Below are positions 11,222-21,896 of a stretch of DNA of 64,000 nt, piece after piece. The position numbers were made by a program, and so were the translations under genes. The stretch spans positions 6,284,501-6,348,500 of the forward strand of contig NC_060028.1 of assembly GCF_021134715.1 (NCBI RefSeq), written 5' to 3'. The DNA comes from Daphnia pulex (taxonomy: Eukaryota > Arthropoda > Branchiopoda > Diplostraca > Daphniidae). Under the pieces are notes generated by a model. The model saw nothing but the letters and a program-made list of their open reading frames with translations, ran no database searches and had not been told where the DNA came from. Every line of letters starts with the position of its first letter. The stretch's first letter is position 1.

Positions 11222-11905
11222 TATGATAAATTTTATTTCAGATTGTTTGGCATTAGCAAAGAAGCAGTAGCGGTTTGCATTTAAACTCTACCGGTATTAG
11301 TGCTTATTGTCGAGGAGACGAAGAGTTCGTTGACCATTGTAAATGACAGCGTCCTATTGAGCCTTCGTGGAGTCCTTTTCTGGCTATCGAATGCGGTGGT
11401 GACTGGTGAGTTGACCGAAATTAAATACTCAATGTGAAAATAATATTTTTGACATAAATCAAGACATAAATTTTCCCCAAAAAGATTGTCCATGCTCGTA
11501 CTTGATGACAGAGGAAACTTGAATAACGTTAGCCTCTCCTGGCTTCCCTGTTTATCTTGTAGTGTGTGAGTGAAATATCACGTCGATACCGGAAAATAAT
11601 GTAAGCTTGACATTTATTTTGAAAAACCATTTTATTGCATTATAAACAAACCTCGCTTTAAAAAAGGAACATTTTTAACCCTTTAAGTTGCTCATCAGGT
11701 TTCAACAGTTCGAGTTGCCTAGCCCTGTCTATGACGAGGTTGTATGCTCATTTTTAATATTTACAAATACATTTGCTTTGGAAAGTATGTAATGTAAGAA
11801 ATATAGCCAGTCAGTAAATGTCTCCTGTCGATCGGTATCGCTTGACGTCATGTCATACCACGAAGATATCAACAAAATGGCTTAGGATGGGCGTTTGTTA
11901 CGGGT
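11222..11905 (+). pseudogene. Dead partial copy of the SRCR/CUB receptor (exons 3-6)
   Basis: The block aligns with 22748-23435: SRCR exon 3, the CUB exons 4 and 5, and the start of exon 6, with their introns. It is broken: a two-base insertion follows the codons for KEAV, the Trp codon at the exon 3 start is changed, CAA in exon 3 is replaced by a stop-containing stretch (gtaaatgacag), and CGA in exon 4 is TGA. Identity ends near 11905, just before the BEL/Pao remnant. With copy 1 of the FG-GAP gene upstream, it marks the same ancestral gene order as 19-25 kb. Confidence 0.85.
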
Positions 11906-12171
11906 GAAATAACGGTTCGATAAATCGAGTGATCAGAGTGTGTGGGGAAAACTAGCACTTTGTATTGACACGAAAATTAAACATGAAAAAAGTGCGCTGA
12001 GGTGTCAGATTTACATCCGTAACACAGCCGACTCTGTTTCGGATGTCCGAAACATAGCGTTCTTCGGTATCCAGCACGCACAGCTGATGAGCCGCTCGGG
12101 TCCAAAGTTTTGTTTCGGTGCCTTTTCCTGACCAAACTGCGACGGATGCGGAGCGAACGTTGCTTATGTTG

Positions 12172-13110
12172 CTATATTTCGATTTGGCGCTGTCCATTTT
12201 GATCGAGAATTAAGTTTCGGACGATCTCGCGGAGCCACCTACCCCAGAAATGAGGGGCGAGATCTTGAGCTGTTCTCCATCCTTTGGTGGACGGTTTTTC
12301 TGCCAGATCGATGACGTCCAGAGGTTCGTTCGGAATAGCTTCGAGGAGAAGAAAATATTTGGGGGTCAACGGGATGGGATCTTTCGGGTCAACCGGAACA
12401 TATTCGAGGGGGCGTCCATTCATTAGCGTTGCTGCCCCAACTAATGTAGACTGAAGAATTTCGTTGGACGCTGTCTGGCCGTCCAGAATAATGCGTAGTA
12501 CGGATTTTGTGGACTAAATGAGGCGTTCCTATGAACCACCAAAGCGCGGCGCGACGGGAGGAGAGAAATGCCGCGTTTTGCCAATTTTGTTCCGCTTCTT
12601 TCTTGATTGAACAGCGCCAAACCTTCGGGAATTTCTTTTTCGCCTGCGACTAAAGTTGTGCCGTTGTTGCTATAAACGACGCCAGGGCACCCACGCACAT
12701 TTGCGAATCGCCAGAAAGCGAGAAGAAACGAGTCGGTCCAAAGCATTTCGGGGAGTTTGATGTGGACGGCTCTGGTCGTTAAGCAAGTGAACATCACGCC
12801 CCATCTTTTCAGCGATCGTCGGAGCATGGTGATGGTCATCGGTCCAAAGTAGTCTATTCCCATTCCGGAAAATTGTCAAGTGAACGGGCGGAGACGATGA
12901 GACGGGGCAGGAGCCATAATTGGCGGGGCTGGTTTTGACCGTAACAGCCAACATTTTGCACAATCTCCCACGACGGATTTTATAATGTGTCTCAGCTTCG
13001 GGATGTAATATAGAGATCGGAAATCGTGGAGCGTGCGATCAGGTCGAATTTCAATTCCAGAATCGGGCTGAGGGAAGAAAAGGGAAAAGAGGAAAGTATG
13101 GGCCCCCCTT
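12172..13110 (-). mobile_element. BEL/Pao retrotransposon remnant (integrase region)
   Basis: Three decayed minus-strand segments follow in pol order. About 13077-12900 is the zinc-binding integrase head (IRPDRTLHDFRS, CAKCWL, KPAPPIMAPAP). 12863-12441 is the integrase core (GIDYFGPMTI, CLTTRAVHIKLPEM, with SNNGTT where an intact core has the second catalytic Asp followed by NGT). 12423-12172 is the C-terminal domain typical of BEL/Pao (NGRPLEYVPVDPKDPIPLTP, HFWGRWLRE). Frames change between segments and stops occur. No LTRs were recognised. It inserted next to the receptor pseudogene end at 11905. Confidence 0.88.
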
Positions 13111-13165
13111 TTTCCATACTTTCCTTTTCTCTCTTTTTTTCCCTCTGGCCGATTCTCTGTGGATT
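13060..13165. repeat. Purine/pyrimidine hairpin inside the BEL/Pao remnant
   Basis: A purine-rich arm ending gaggaaagtatgg faces a pyrimidine-rich arm beginning ccatactttcctt, with a C-rich centre. The imperfect palindrome lies at the upstream edge of the integrase head and probably is a later insertion or expansion. Confidence 0.6.
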
Positions 13166-13594
13166 CGGTTGCGAAGTAAACAACAGGGGAAACAATTAAA
13201 TTTAACAGATTTTCTGTTAAATACTTAACAACAATTGATACTAACACTTTTCACATTAAATTATTATAAGTTGTCTTCTGTTGACTGGAAACGTTTCACG
13301 AATATTCTTTCACGACACCCTCTTTTTGGCAGTGGCTTAGAGTAGCACGGAATCTCCAATATAATCGCTTAACGCCATTCGATAGAGCTCGTTAAGCCAA
13401 TTCGAATGGTGTATGGGAAAAATTGTGCAAATGAACGCATCCCTGAGTAAATCGACTTTAAAGTTTTTGGTTTACCGGGCTCCCGTAGCATCTTTCGTCG
13501 CCCCTTAGCCCACCCCTGAGCCTATTCCTCGTCCTATGAGGGATCACCCCCCTTTTTTTCGCGGTATCTGAGACCCTATTTTGCTAAAAATGTT

Positions 13595-13690
13595 TGCCCG
13601 AAACGGGAGTTGAACTCGGAATCTTATGAATTGAGTTCTCGCTCCATTCATCATGTGATTTATTATGTTTACGTTTAATGAAGCCAACAA
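13595..13690 (-). repeat. tRNA-like sequence (possible SINE piece)
   Basis: On the minus strand, cgagttcaactcccg resembles a B box and is preceded by a tRNA-like loop (attcataagattc). The A-box half is not convincing. Probably a tRNA-derived repeat, not a working tRNA. Confidence 0.25.
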
Positions 13691-13864
13691 CATCCAATCC
13701 TTAAACCGAAACAAGTTCCCAAATCTTGTTTCTATCCCCACTGAAAGCTTTTTACATTGATATGCAGCAAATCACACACACAACACACACAAAAACATAC
13801 ACACAAAAGACTGCTCCAGTAAATTTAAAAAATCAAATTTTACAATTTTTATAATTTACGAAAG

Positions 13865-14797
13865 GCAGAAGAAATCCCACCGGATGAGGACCTGCAAAAA
13901 GCCCTAAAATGGATGATAATTGGCCAGTCAATTACGGAATCGATGCAACCATCGAGAATCTTGAACGTATCCTGTTGTATACAGGATACGTTCTTGGCTA
14001 CGTTGGCTTTTTTACATTACAATTTATTTATTGTTATCTCATGTACTAATTACTTAAATACGCTTTCATAGAGGAAATTGCGTTCAAAAATGCGTCCTTG
14101 TCCGCGCTGGAGTTCGAGACTAAAAAGGCTGTAAAAAACTGTGCGATCATTTTGAAAAAGACACAAACTTGGAATTGAAATGAAGTCATCAGAAAGTGAC
14201 GAGTGATCTGACCAAAGTAAGCATAATTAAAATATAATTGGATGTATACCTAATAGTTATTTGTGTTTCCCAACTAGTTATCATGGTGTACAAGAGAATC
14301 GGCTTCTACACCGATCCAAATTTATGATTGATCCAAAGATTTATCAATCCAACGAACGAAAGTTCATTGAACCAAGCATTTTTAAATCATTTATTGAGAC
14401 AAGGTGTTTTAAGAATCACCAACTCGATCAGGATTGTTTATTGCCTTAAGTTAAACTCAGAATAATACTTTGTGCAGTCTAATAGTTGAACGACAGTTCA
14501 TACGATTGGCCTTTGGCCAATATTTAGCTGCTGATGTGCCCAATCATCTGAGTGGCTCTTCCGACGTCGACCCACGATGTAAGTATTTTAATTATACTCT
14601 AGTCACTGTTGTGCCATTGTCCCGTTACAACGTTTTAATTTATGATCCCTTTTTTTAGTAGGCCCTACTCTGAGTGCAGCATCGGATTGAATCCTTTTTG
14701 TTTTTCAGACCTTTGCCTTGATCCAGATACATCTGGCAACATAGAAGAATTGTCATCAAGTCAATTTTCACAGTTGTATTATGCGCAGCCATCTTAA
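13865..14797 (+). pseudogene. Unrecognised gene fragment, 3' exons preserved
   Basis: The last three exons join in phase: 14295-14403, 14478-14578 and 14709-14797, reading NRLLHRSKFMIDPKIYQSNE, then LIVERQFIRLAFGQYLAAD, then LCLDPDTSGNIEELSSS and a TAA stop. Two upstream exon-like pieces, 13865-13966 (AEEIPPDEDLQKALKWM...) and 14072-14216, are less clean. The second carries in-frame stops, so the gene looks decayed at its 5' side. The family is not recognised. The tail is acidic and tyrosine/serine-rich. Confidence 0.5.
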
Positions 14798-15000
14798 TTG
14801 GGTTTTAATCCATTTCACAGTAGAGAAATAGATTTAAATCCAAACTTGTTATATCAGCGTGCAATACCAATGCGCCACCATACGACATGACACGCACATC
14901 GCCACACCCTATTCTTCTCAGTCTCCTCGGGACATTCGCGGTCGCTTCGTTACTTAAATTACCTTACTAACAAACAAATAAATTTTTAAAATTAGCCCTA

Positions 15001-15713
15001 GTGGCACACGATGACCTTTGGATGTCCACCCATGGTCTTAGGTTGATCCCAAATGATGTTCTTTGGATGTCTTTTGGACATCGATGAGAGTTACAGGTGT
15101 ATTCTCGTCTGAGTACTGAGACCAACTGGCCTAACTGAGTTCGGGGGGGGGGGGGGGGGGGGAGGGGGCGACATTGCCAGGTCATCACAAATTAATTACC
15201 GTTTCATGCCACGTCGTGAGGTTGTCTATGGATATCATATTTCGTCACTCACGCAAAGATTAAAGAATTTTTATGTACGTGTGTGTGTTCGTAAGTGTGT
15301 GTTTTATTTTTGAAGAAATACTTTTGCCTGACTGTGAGTTTGAACCATCGTCCCAGTAATTGTCAGTCGAGTACTCTAGCCATAGACCCTATACTGAAAG
15401 TGAATCATTTGAATGATCATGAATCATTGTTTGTTAATAAGGAAAAAAAATTAAAAAAAAAATCAAAATTTAAAAAATATATATATAAAATAAAATAAAA
15501 TAAAATAAAATAATAATTTAAAAATAATGATAAAAACGATTACCTAACGGATGTCTCCTGGAGGTAACAAGGACAAAAAAAAGGACATCTTTAGGCTATC
15601 ATTGCTAGACATCCTATGGCTGTCTTGTCTTTATCGGAAATTTTCAATTTGGATGTAGATATGGCTGGGATGTACAGACGTGCCATGGACGTCCAAGGGA
15701 GGAAATGTGCCAC
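15001..15713. mobile_element. MITE-like element with inverted repeats and TA flanks
   Basis: The ends are GTGGCACA and TGTGCCAC, and the similarity continues inward (ggatgtccacccatgg versus ccatggacgtcc) for about 30-35 bases. Both ends are bordered by TA (14999-15000 and 15714-15715), the target of Tc1/mariner-type transposases. Inside are a G run (about 15143-15165) and an AAAAT-type microsatellite. No transposase frame is present. Confidence 0.6.
15440..15525. repeat. A/T-rich microsatellite (TAAAA)n
   Basis: An A-rich tract, then atatatata, then about six copies of taaaa between 15486 and 15520, inside the element at 15001-15713. Confidence 0.9.
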
Positions 15714-15897
15714 TAGGGAGGGAGACGAAATCGCCAAGTGGGTGTTTTATGTGCAGCATAACAATCGACGGAGAAATTTAGAGAGGGGAAGGCAGTACGA
15801 AACACACACAAAAACTGACTTCCTCCATGTATGCCCTCTACCCAATTAACAAGACATGGTAGACAAGATCCACGGGCAACCAATACTCTTAATAAAC

Positions 15898-16061
15898 AAA
15901 ATGTAAATATTTGATTTTACAATAATTCCATGTAAACAATTTCCGACCCTGTTAACAAGAAATTGTAGAAAACAAAGGGACGATTGACTTTGAAGTTTGA
16001 AAAAATGTAAATACCTGATTTCACTGTAATTCATGTAACAAATTCCGACCCAACCAATAAA
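15898..16061. repeat. Imperfect direct duplication
   Basis: About 60 bases at 15898-15957 (aaaatgtaaatatttgattt...ttccgaccc) recur at 16004-16050 with substitutions. No gene. Confidence 0.6.
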
Positions 16062-18970
16062 CACAAATTTGCGCGCGCACAAGAAAATTGCTCGAGCTTT
16101 ACTTAAGGCCAAAAATTCTCGGTTGCTTTGGTGAGTTAATCAGTTTTGATAAAGGCGAGGTTGGTAATAATAGGATGAATGGTAGATAAGAGATGAAAAA
16201 AGATGGCCGAAAATATTTTTTAGGGGGGACGGGGTCGACAACAATATAGTGGAGACCGGGGCTATGTGGGACACTTTTTTTCTTTACACTACCAATTTTT
16301 TAAATATAAGAATTAAGAAAAAAAAAGTATAGGAGTGATCCCCACGCATTTCTCTACATTCGGTTATTTTTTCATTTTTTTTTTTTCGTATTCAATAGTT
16401 ATTAAATTAAATGTCAAGAGGAAAAAATGAAGAAAAAAAAATTTCTTAGGGTTAAACGGAACAGAGCCAGGGGAAAAACTGAACACTATTTTTCTCTGAA
16501 ACGGATAGATTAAATTTATTAAAAGACGCACTAGTGAAAAGGAAATTCATTTCTCTTTCAGAAGTACTGTCATTTTATTCATTCTATTGAGTATAAGTAG
16601 AAATAAAATAAAAAAAAGTAAAGATGTCTTTTTTCGATCTTTTTTGGTCGTTTACCTGGCACCAGATGGCTGTACCATTTAACCCTGACCCTAACAACAT
16701 CAAATAAACTAAATTATCAAATACTTAGAAACACATTTTTTATAAAATAAAAATACCATCTTAAACTAGAAAGAAAACCCTATCAAATAGTTGTATGGGT
16801 TTTATAAAAATATTTATAGAAGTATTAAAAAAATTGAAAACTAAACGTCCTAAAATTTTTCCGATTTATATTTCATTAACCTGACGGAAACCTTGCTAAT
16901 TTTACTTCTATCATGCATATACGCCGCCAATCGGAAAGAAGAAGAATACGAATAGGGTGCCGTTTAAAATGCGGAAGTCGTTCAATCAATAGCCGCTAGC
17001 CTGTGAATCATCATAACCCATTAACGTGAAACTTTTAATACAGGGGGATTAAGTTTTCTTGTTATTAGTGTGGGAGTGGATGTCTCGCCTCCGACTTTGG
17101 ATACAAAAGACGACGACCCGGCAGCCGAGGAAACATTTCCTTTTCAAAACTTCTGAGACTCAAAAGTCTGCGCTTGTAGGTTGCAAGGGAGTGATGGAAT
17201 TTTCTTATTAGCGAAGGTGGTTGGTCGGCTTTGAACTCGCCCGGAATTTATTTCATCGCAAGGACGCTCCCGTCGGTTACCGGGATTTTGCCCGTTTTTT
17301 CTCGGTCACGCGCGGCTCTCGTTCTTATTCCATTTTCTCCCTACGGTGGGAGACAAGGCGGGAGGCGGGAGCTGCAGTTGGTTTTAGGCTTTAAGCTAAA
17401 CTCTTCACGCCGGAATGTCAAAAGAACGAAGCGGTGACGTACAGACAAATAGAGTGCTGCTGTGCACATTTGGTCCGTTTGGGCTTCGTTGGCTATCCGA
17501 AAGGTGGCGGCGGCAGCAAGGTCCATATCTTTTTCCTCTTTGCTGCTGATTATCTTTGACCCTGAATTCGTTTGCCATTTGCTGGTTTGCCATTTGCTTT
17601 AACAGTAGTGACCGGTTCTTATTACGTGTTTTTTTGTGTGTGGGTTTGTTAACAAACAGTCTGCATGACCCGTAAGGTGGACTGCATATGACTCCGCCGA
17701 CACTGCCGCACGAACTGAACAATTTATGCTGGCGGTTATGTTTGACTTTTGCAGTCAAAATTGCACTGTGCAGTCGATTTCTTTTGACAAGGCAGCTTTG
17801 GATCGAGTTGGATCGAGTTCAGGTCAAAGTATTGCCCCAGAATCCAAACTTCTCATGCGATTGTGGAGCTGTGGATGCAGCGGGATTTCCTTTGGGTGCG
17901 GGGCTGGGCCCACCGCTTAAATGGCCTCGGCTACGGTCTGTTTTGTGTCGGGCAAATAAGTCGCGTCCCCATTTCCTTCCCCGCCCTAATCCCTAATGCT
18001 TGATCTGTAGCGAAGCCTATTGACGGAAGGTGAAGCAAAGGCCCGTCCTCCCCCTTCCCCTTCCCCCCTTTCCGCATATGCACAGCTTATGTGTCGTCAT
18101 GGCGCTAGGTTTAGGGGGCTCTTGCCAGTCGGGAAAGAAGTGTGGATGTAAGAAGAGCGAATAGAAATAGCTTATGACTCCATCCAGCCTCCTCTCGGCC
18201 GTGCCGGATTGTCGCCGTCTATTATTCCCAGTCTTTCTCCCATTTTCCCCTTTCTTTTTCTCCCTGTGTCTGACCATTTTCCATTCTGTCACGCTCTCTC
18301 TCGAACCCTTAACTGACGTCTATCGCCGTCGTTCAAGGCCCCATTAAAATGCCGACGTCGCTATCGGACGTCGCTTTTCATTTCCTCCTGCGTATCTGCG
18401 TCGAATTAATTAGACAAATCAGATAGGATTTACTAGTACATCTGAATATAGAACACTTTTTATTTTATCACTTTAAAATATGTTTGAAATCAAAATGCTA
18501 CTGTACAGACCCAAAAAATACGACGACGGTATATTTCAATTTTGTTATAATAATCTATAATTCTACGTGCGTGTTATTTCTTCATTGACAAAAACCAAAT
18601 GTATCTGTGTATTTTAATTTAATTTTTACGTTTATTGTTCAGAATTTTACTTTTAAAATTTACTTTTGTTACAGCGCTTCCGCTTCAACAAGAGATTCAA
18701 CAAGAGAGCAAACGAGGCATTAGCATTTTTACTGTCGATTTCTATTTCCTTCAATATTTTTGCCGATAACATATAACTTTCAACTTCTGTTACTCTTATC
18801 AATTAGACTTTACCAACACGTACCGTGTGCCAGTATTTACATAATGAACAAGAGATAAAGAAAGTCATCCGTCTATTGGGTATACTACTGCTATCATAAC
18901 CTTATACATCACGTGCATTAACATGTGAAAATAGTCATGTAATACTAGACGCTCGATTCCATATCCTATA
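16062..18970. other. Intergenic region upstream of the intact FG-GAP gene
   Basis: 16062-17000 is AT-rich with homopolymer runs. 17000-18420 is clearly richer in G and C and has CT-rich tracts near 18040-18300. 18420-18970 is AT-rich again. No frame on either strand has supporting splice signals or recognisable protein features, although several are open by chance in the GC-rich part. Confidence 0.55.
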
Positions 18971-18978
18971 CCTTATGC

Positions 18979-19006
18979 TTATAAAAGTCGTTGAAATGTT
19001 CCAGTT
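18979..19006 (+). promoter_or_regulatory. Core promoter of the FG-GAP gene (TATA and initiator)
   Basis: A TATA box (cttataaaag at 18978-18987) lies about 22 bases before an arthropod-type initiator-like CAGT (19002-19005), giving a 5' leader of about 32 bases to the ATG at 19035. Inferred from spacing only. Confidence 0.5.
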
Positions 19007-19034
19007 TTATGAACGTCCTCAAAAGGCCATCACC

Positions 19035-21253
19035 ATGAAGTTTCTAGTGGTCTTGCTGTCCGTAATTGCGCTTAAATGCCTAGTAGGCCTAAATGGACAA
19101 ACACTGATAGCCACTCTTCCGAACCTGGTAATATATAATAAAATTTCTAATCCAACCAAATCAAATTTGGGTTTACTTAATTTTAAAATCGTTGGGATTT
19201 TCGTATATTAGGTTGGTGAAATCAGCAGTATTGAAGTCCCTGCGTTTGCGGACGTTCACGAGTCAAGTGACAGTTCGTTGCCTTACGCCGATCGATTTAC
19301 ACTTTATTTGTCGACTTTCAAACCATTTCAACTCAAGGTATTTTTAATTAATTTTTTAATTTTTTCCATTGGAATAAGTATCGATAACATTTTTTTAAAT
19401 GTTTCAGCCGGATCCCGTTTATTATTTGCGCTCTCCCGGAAAATATTTGTACGATACAACCAATTGGCCCCTTGAAGTTCTGGCCAGTACCGCCCTCTGG
19501 CCCAATAATCCTGATCTTTTGCCAAGTAAGCCAACCTGCATATTCGACAACATACGTATACGCTGCGTATACGTATGTTATAGAATGTTATTATGTTGTA
19601 TACGTAATTATTATTTGTTATGAACATCATTGATCAATCGTAAAAGAAAACGTTCCTATGTGCATTCTAAGCCGTATTAATTTGATGCGTTTTGTTATGG
19701 ACAGAAACTGTTGTTCCTGGCTACGAGGGAATGATCCAAACATCAGGATTTCTGGTTCCTGGAAAAACAAAAGGCCAACTTCAGATGTACAACATGAATG
19801 CTGCAGTTCCGGCTGAAACTGAAATCAACATTGCCAGTGGTGACGTAAGTTGACTTACCATTTATTAAACAAACAATTAACCATTTGAACTTGACTCAAA
19901 TTGTAATAATTGGTTTTACGTTTAAAGATTAAAGACTATTCCTATCACCGTGTCGTCTGGAAGGATATGGATGGTGATGGAGATCTAGACGCTGTAACTG
20001 CTCGTTTTCATAATAGTATGACCAATTTTAAATCCAAACCAAGTGTTAGCTTTGCGATAAATTTCAAAAATGATTTAATTTTTACAGCTGTAGAAGAACA
20101 AAACTTTGTTTGGATGGAAAATCCTGGACAGGCTATCTCAGGTATCAATGCTTATTACGCAATAACACGATTAACGATATGTTAGTCATTGAATACGGAT
20201 ACATAATATTTTGTCAAAACATTTTTGCTATTATACAGGCTGGAATCAACATATTATTTACAACCAAGGACCTGACGTGCACTTCCGTAATATACAGTTG
20301 AACTCGTCTGGGCTTCCTTATGACTGCTTTATAGCCGGTGAACTATGGAATAAACGCGCCACAATTTACTGCATCCCGCTTGGAGCTAACAACGGTTGGA
20401 ATGATCCCCAAAACGTAACTAGCCCATTCGTTGTTTTCATTAATTTAACTCATTATAAATAACTTATTTTGTAATTTTATTACAGATTCAAATGAGAGTA
20501 ATTGACGATACCGTGGGTCAAACATTCGATCTGCTGTTGGAAGATTTTGACAATGATGGACGTATTGATTTTCTGCTCACGTCATTTGACGACAGAATTG
20601 GAGTTAAATCTGGCAGTGTTTATATTTACGAAATTCCCGATGATCTTTTGTAGGAAATTTTCTATTTATTTCTATTAAAACTTTCTTGTTTATTTTTCTA
20701 CTTTTAATAATTATAATGGTATTTTTTTTTAGTAATGGCATTTGGGTTCGTCATATCATCGCTGATGGCTTCGTTCCTGGCGGAACTAACACAATGTCTC
20801 CTGGAACTCCCCAGTCTTTCTATCCTAGTGCTGCGTATGCGAATGAAGTTCTTCCCGATGGCAGGTGGAATACGACGACACAAATTGAACTACATGGTGA
20901 AACAGTTTTAATCAATATATGTATATTTTTATAGAAAGCACCGCAAGTGGATCCTAGTTAGTGGGGATGACGACGGTAAAATCTACGTTCTGCGGCCAAC
21001 AACAGAGGCGGCCAATGATTTTACTCCTTATGAAAAATCCATCCTAATTGATACAAATGCCCAGACAGCAGGCACGTAGTGTTTCTATCATCATAAATTA
21101 ATTAGTATATATGCATTCAAGCTGAACGAAGTATCATTTACTTCAGGAAAACCAGCGGTAGGTGATTTTGATGGCGATGGTTACACAGACTTCGTAGCTC
21201 CTGGCTACTCTGCTAATAAACTCTACATATTTACATATGCCTCAATTGTTTGA
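19035..21253 (+). CDS. Secreted FG-GAP/VCBS repeat protein, complete
   Basis: Eleven exons: 19035-19127, 19212-19337, 19408-19525, 19705-19844, 19928-20015, 20088-20141, 20239-20414, 20486-20649, 20733-20864, 20935-21071 and 21147-21253, all phases matching, giving 444 residues. The start has a signal peptide (MKFLVVLLSVIALKCLVGL) and follows a good core promoter. FG-GAP calcium loops are DMDGDGDLD (about 172-180), DFDNDGRID (285-293) and DFDGDGYTD (416-424), so it is probably an extracellular beta-propeller-like protein; its ligand is unknown. The 72-base intron 20016-20087 keeps the frame open, so its retention would add 24 residues. The last intron (21072-21146) must use a GC donor, because every GT alternative meets a stop or shifts frame. 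A near-identical copy is at 68-1926. The receptor gene follows about 640 bases downstream. Confidence 0.88.
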
Positions 21254-21590
21254 TAATCGGCAATATTGGTACGTATATTATTCAGCAGGCGGACTTTTAA
21301 CTGGAAAATGAGTTCATGACACCGGGATGTGTTTAACTGTTTATTGCTTATTTTCAGCCTTCCAAACAAAATACAATTGCGCAATCACTGAAAATGTAAT
21401 AAAACATTCTTACAAATTTCTGCAATTTTCTTTGATGTTCTGTTTTTACAAGAAATCTTAACATGATTATTTCACAAATGATTATAAAATTAATGAAAAA
21501 AAAAGACAGTGTTTCTTAAGTGTGAATACATTAACTATCTGTCTATACCGGCTAGAAAAGACAGGGTACGAAACGGTAGTCAATTAGCCA
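19341..21590 (+). repeat. Segmental duplication, copy 2 (partner 1-2745)
   Basis: Nearly identical to 1-2745 in exons and introns. Differences are scattered substitutions and small indels (for example near 1088 versus 20430). It ends around 21590, where the shared block ataccggctagaaaag...caatta is lost. Copy 2 lacks the 470-base repeat insert present in copy 1. Confidence 0.93.
21398..21403 (+). terminator. Polyadenylation signal AATAAA of the FG-GAP gene
   Basis: AATAAA 145 bases after the stop codon. The matching site in copy 1 (near 2070) reads AATACA. Confidence 0.55.
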
Positions 21591-21896
21591 TAATAGCAAT
21601 TCATTTTTTTACCATCTCCGATAGAGTATAAGATAATTTTTCGCTATTGTACATGTTTTCTTTGACTTGATTGGTACGTAGCCTATCAGTGATATTTGAA
21701 ACTACCGCCAAAATCTATGAAAATAAAAAATTTACTAAATTTCCTGTCCATTGATAGATGGCGATACGACTGTATTTACTTTAAATATCTGTCTGCTCAC
21801 GTAAGTTTGAACGTTTGAATTTGGAATAAGTTAGCATAGCAAAATACTTTCGAATAAAACTTTATTCGATTGATTAGATAAAGTGTTTTCTACAAT

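Noticed and set aside
17231..18292. Several open frames on both strands in the GC-richer block
   Set aside because: They overlap each other, have no splice support, and their composition follows the local GC and CT-rich tracts.
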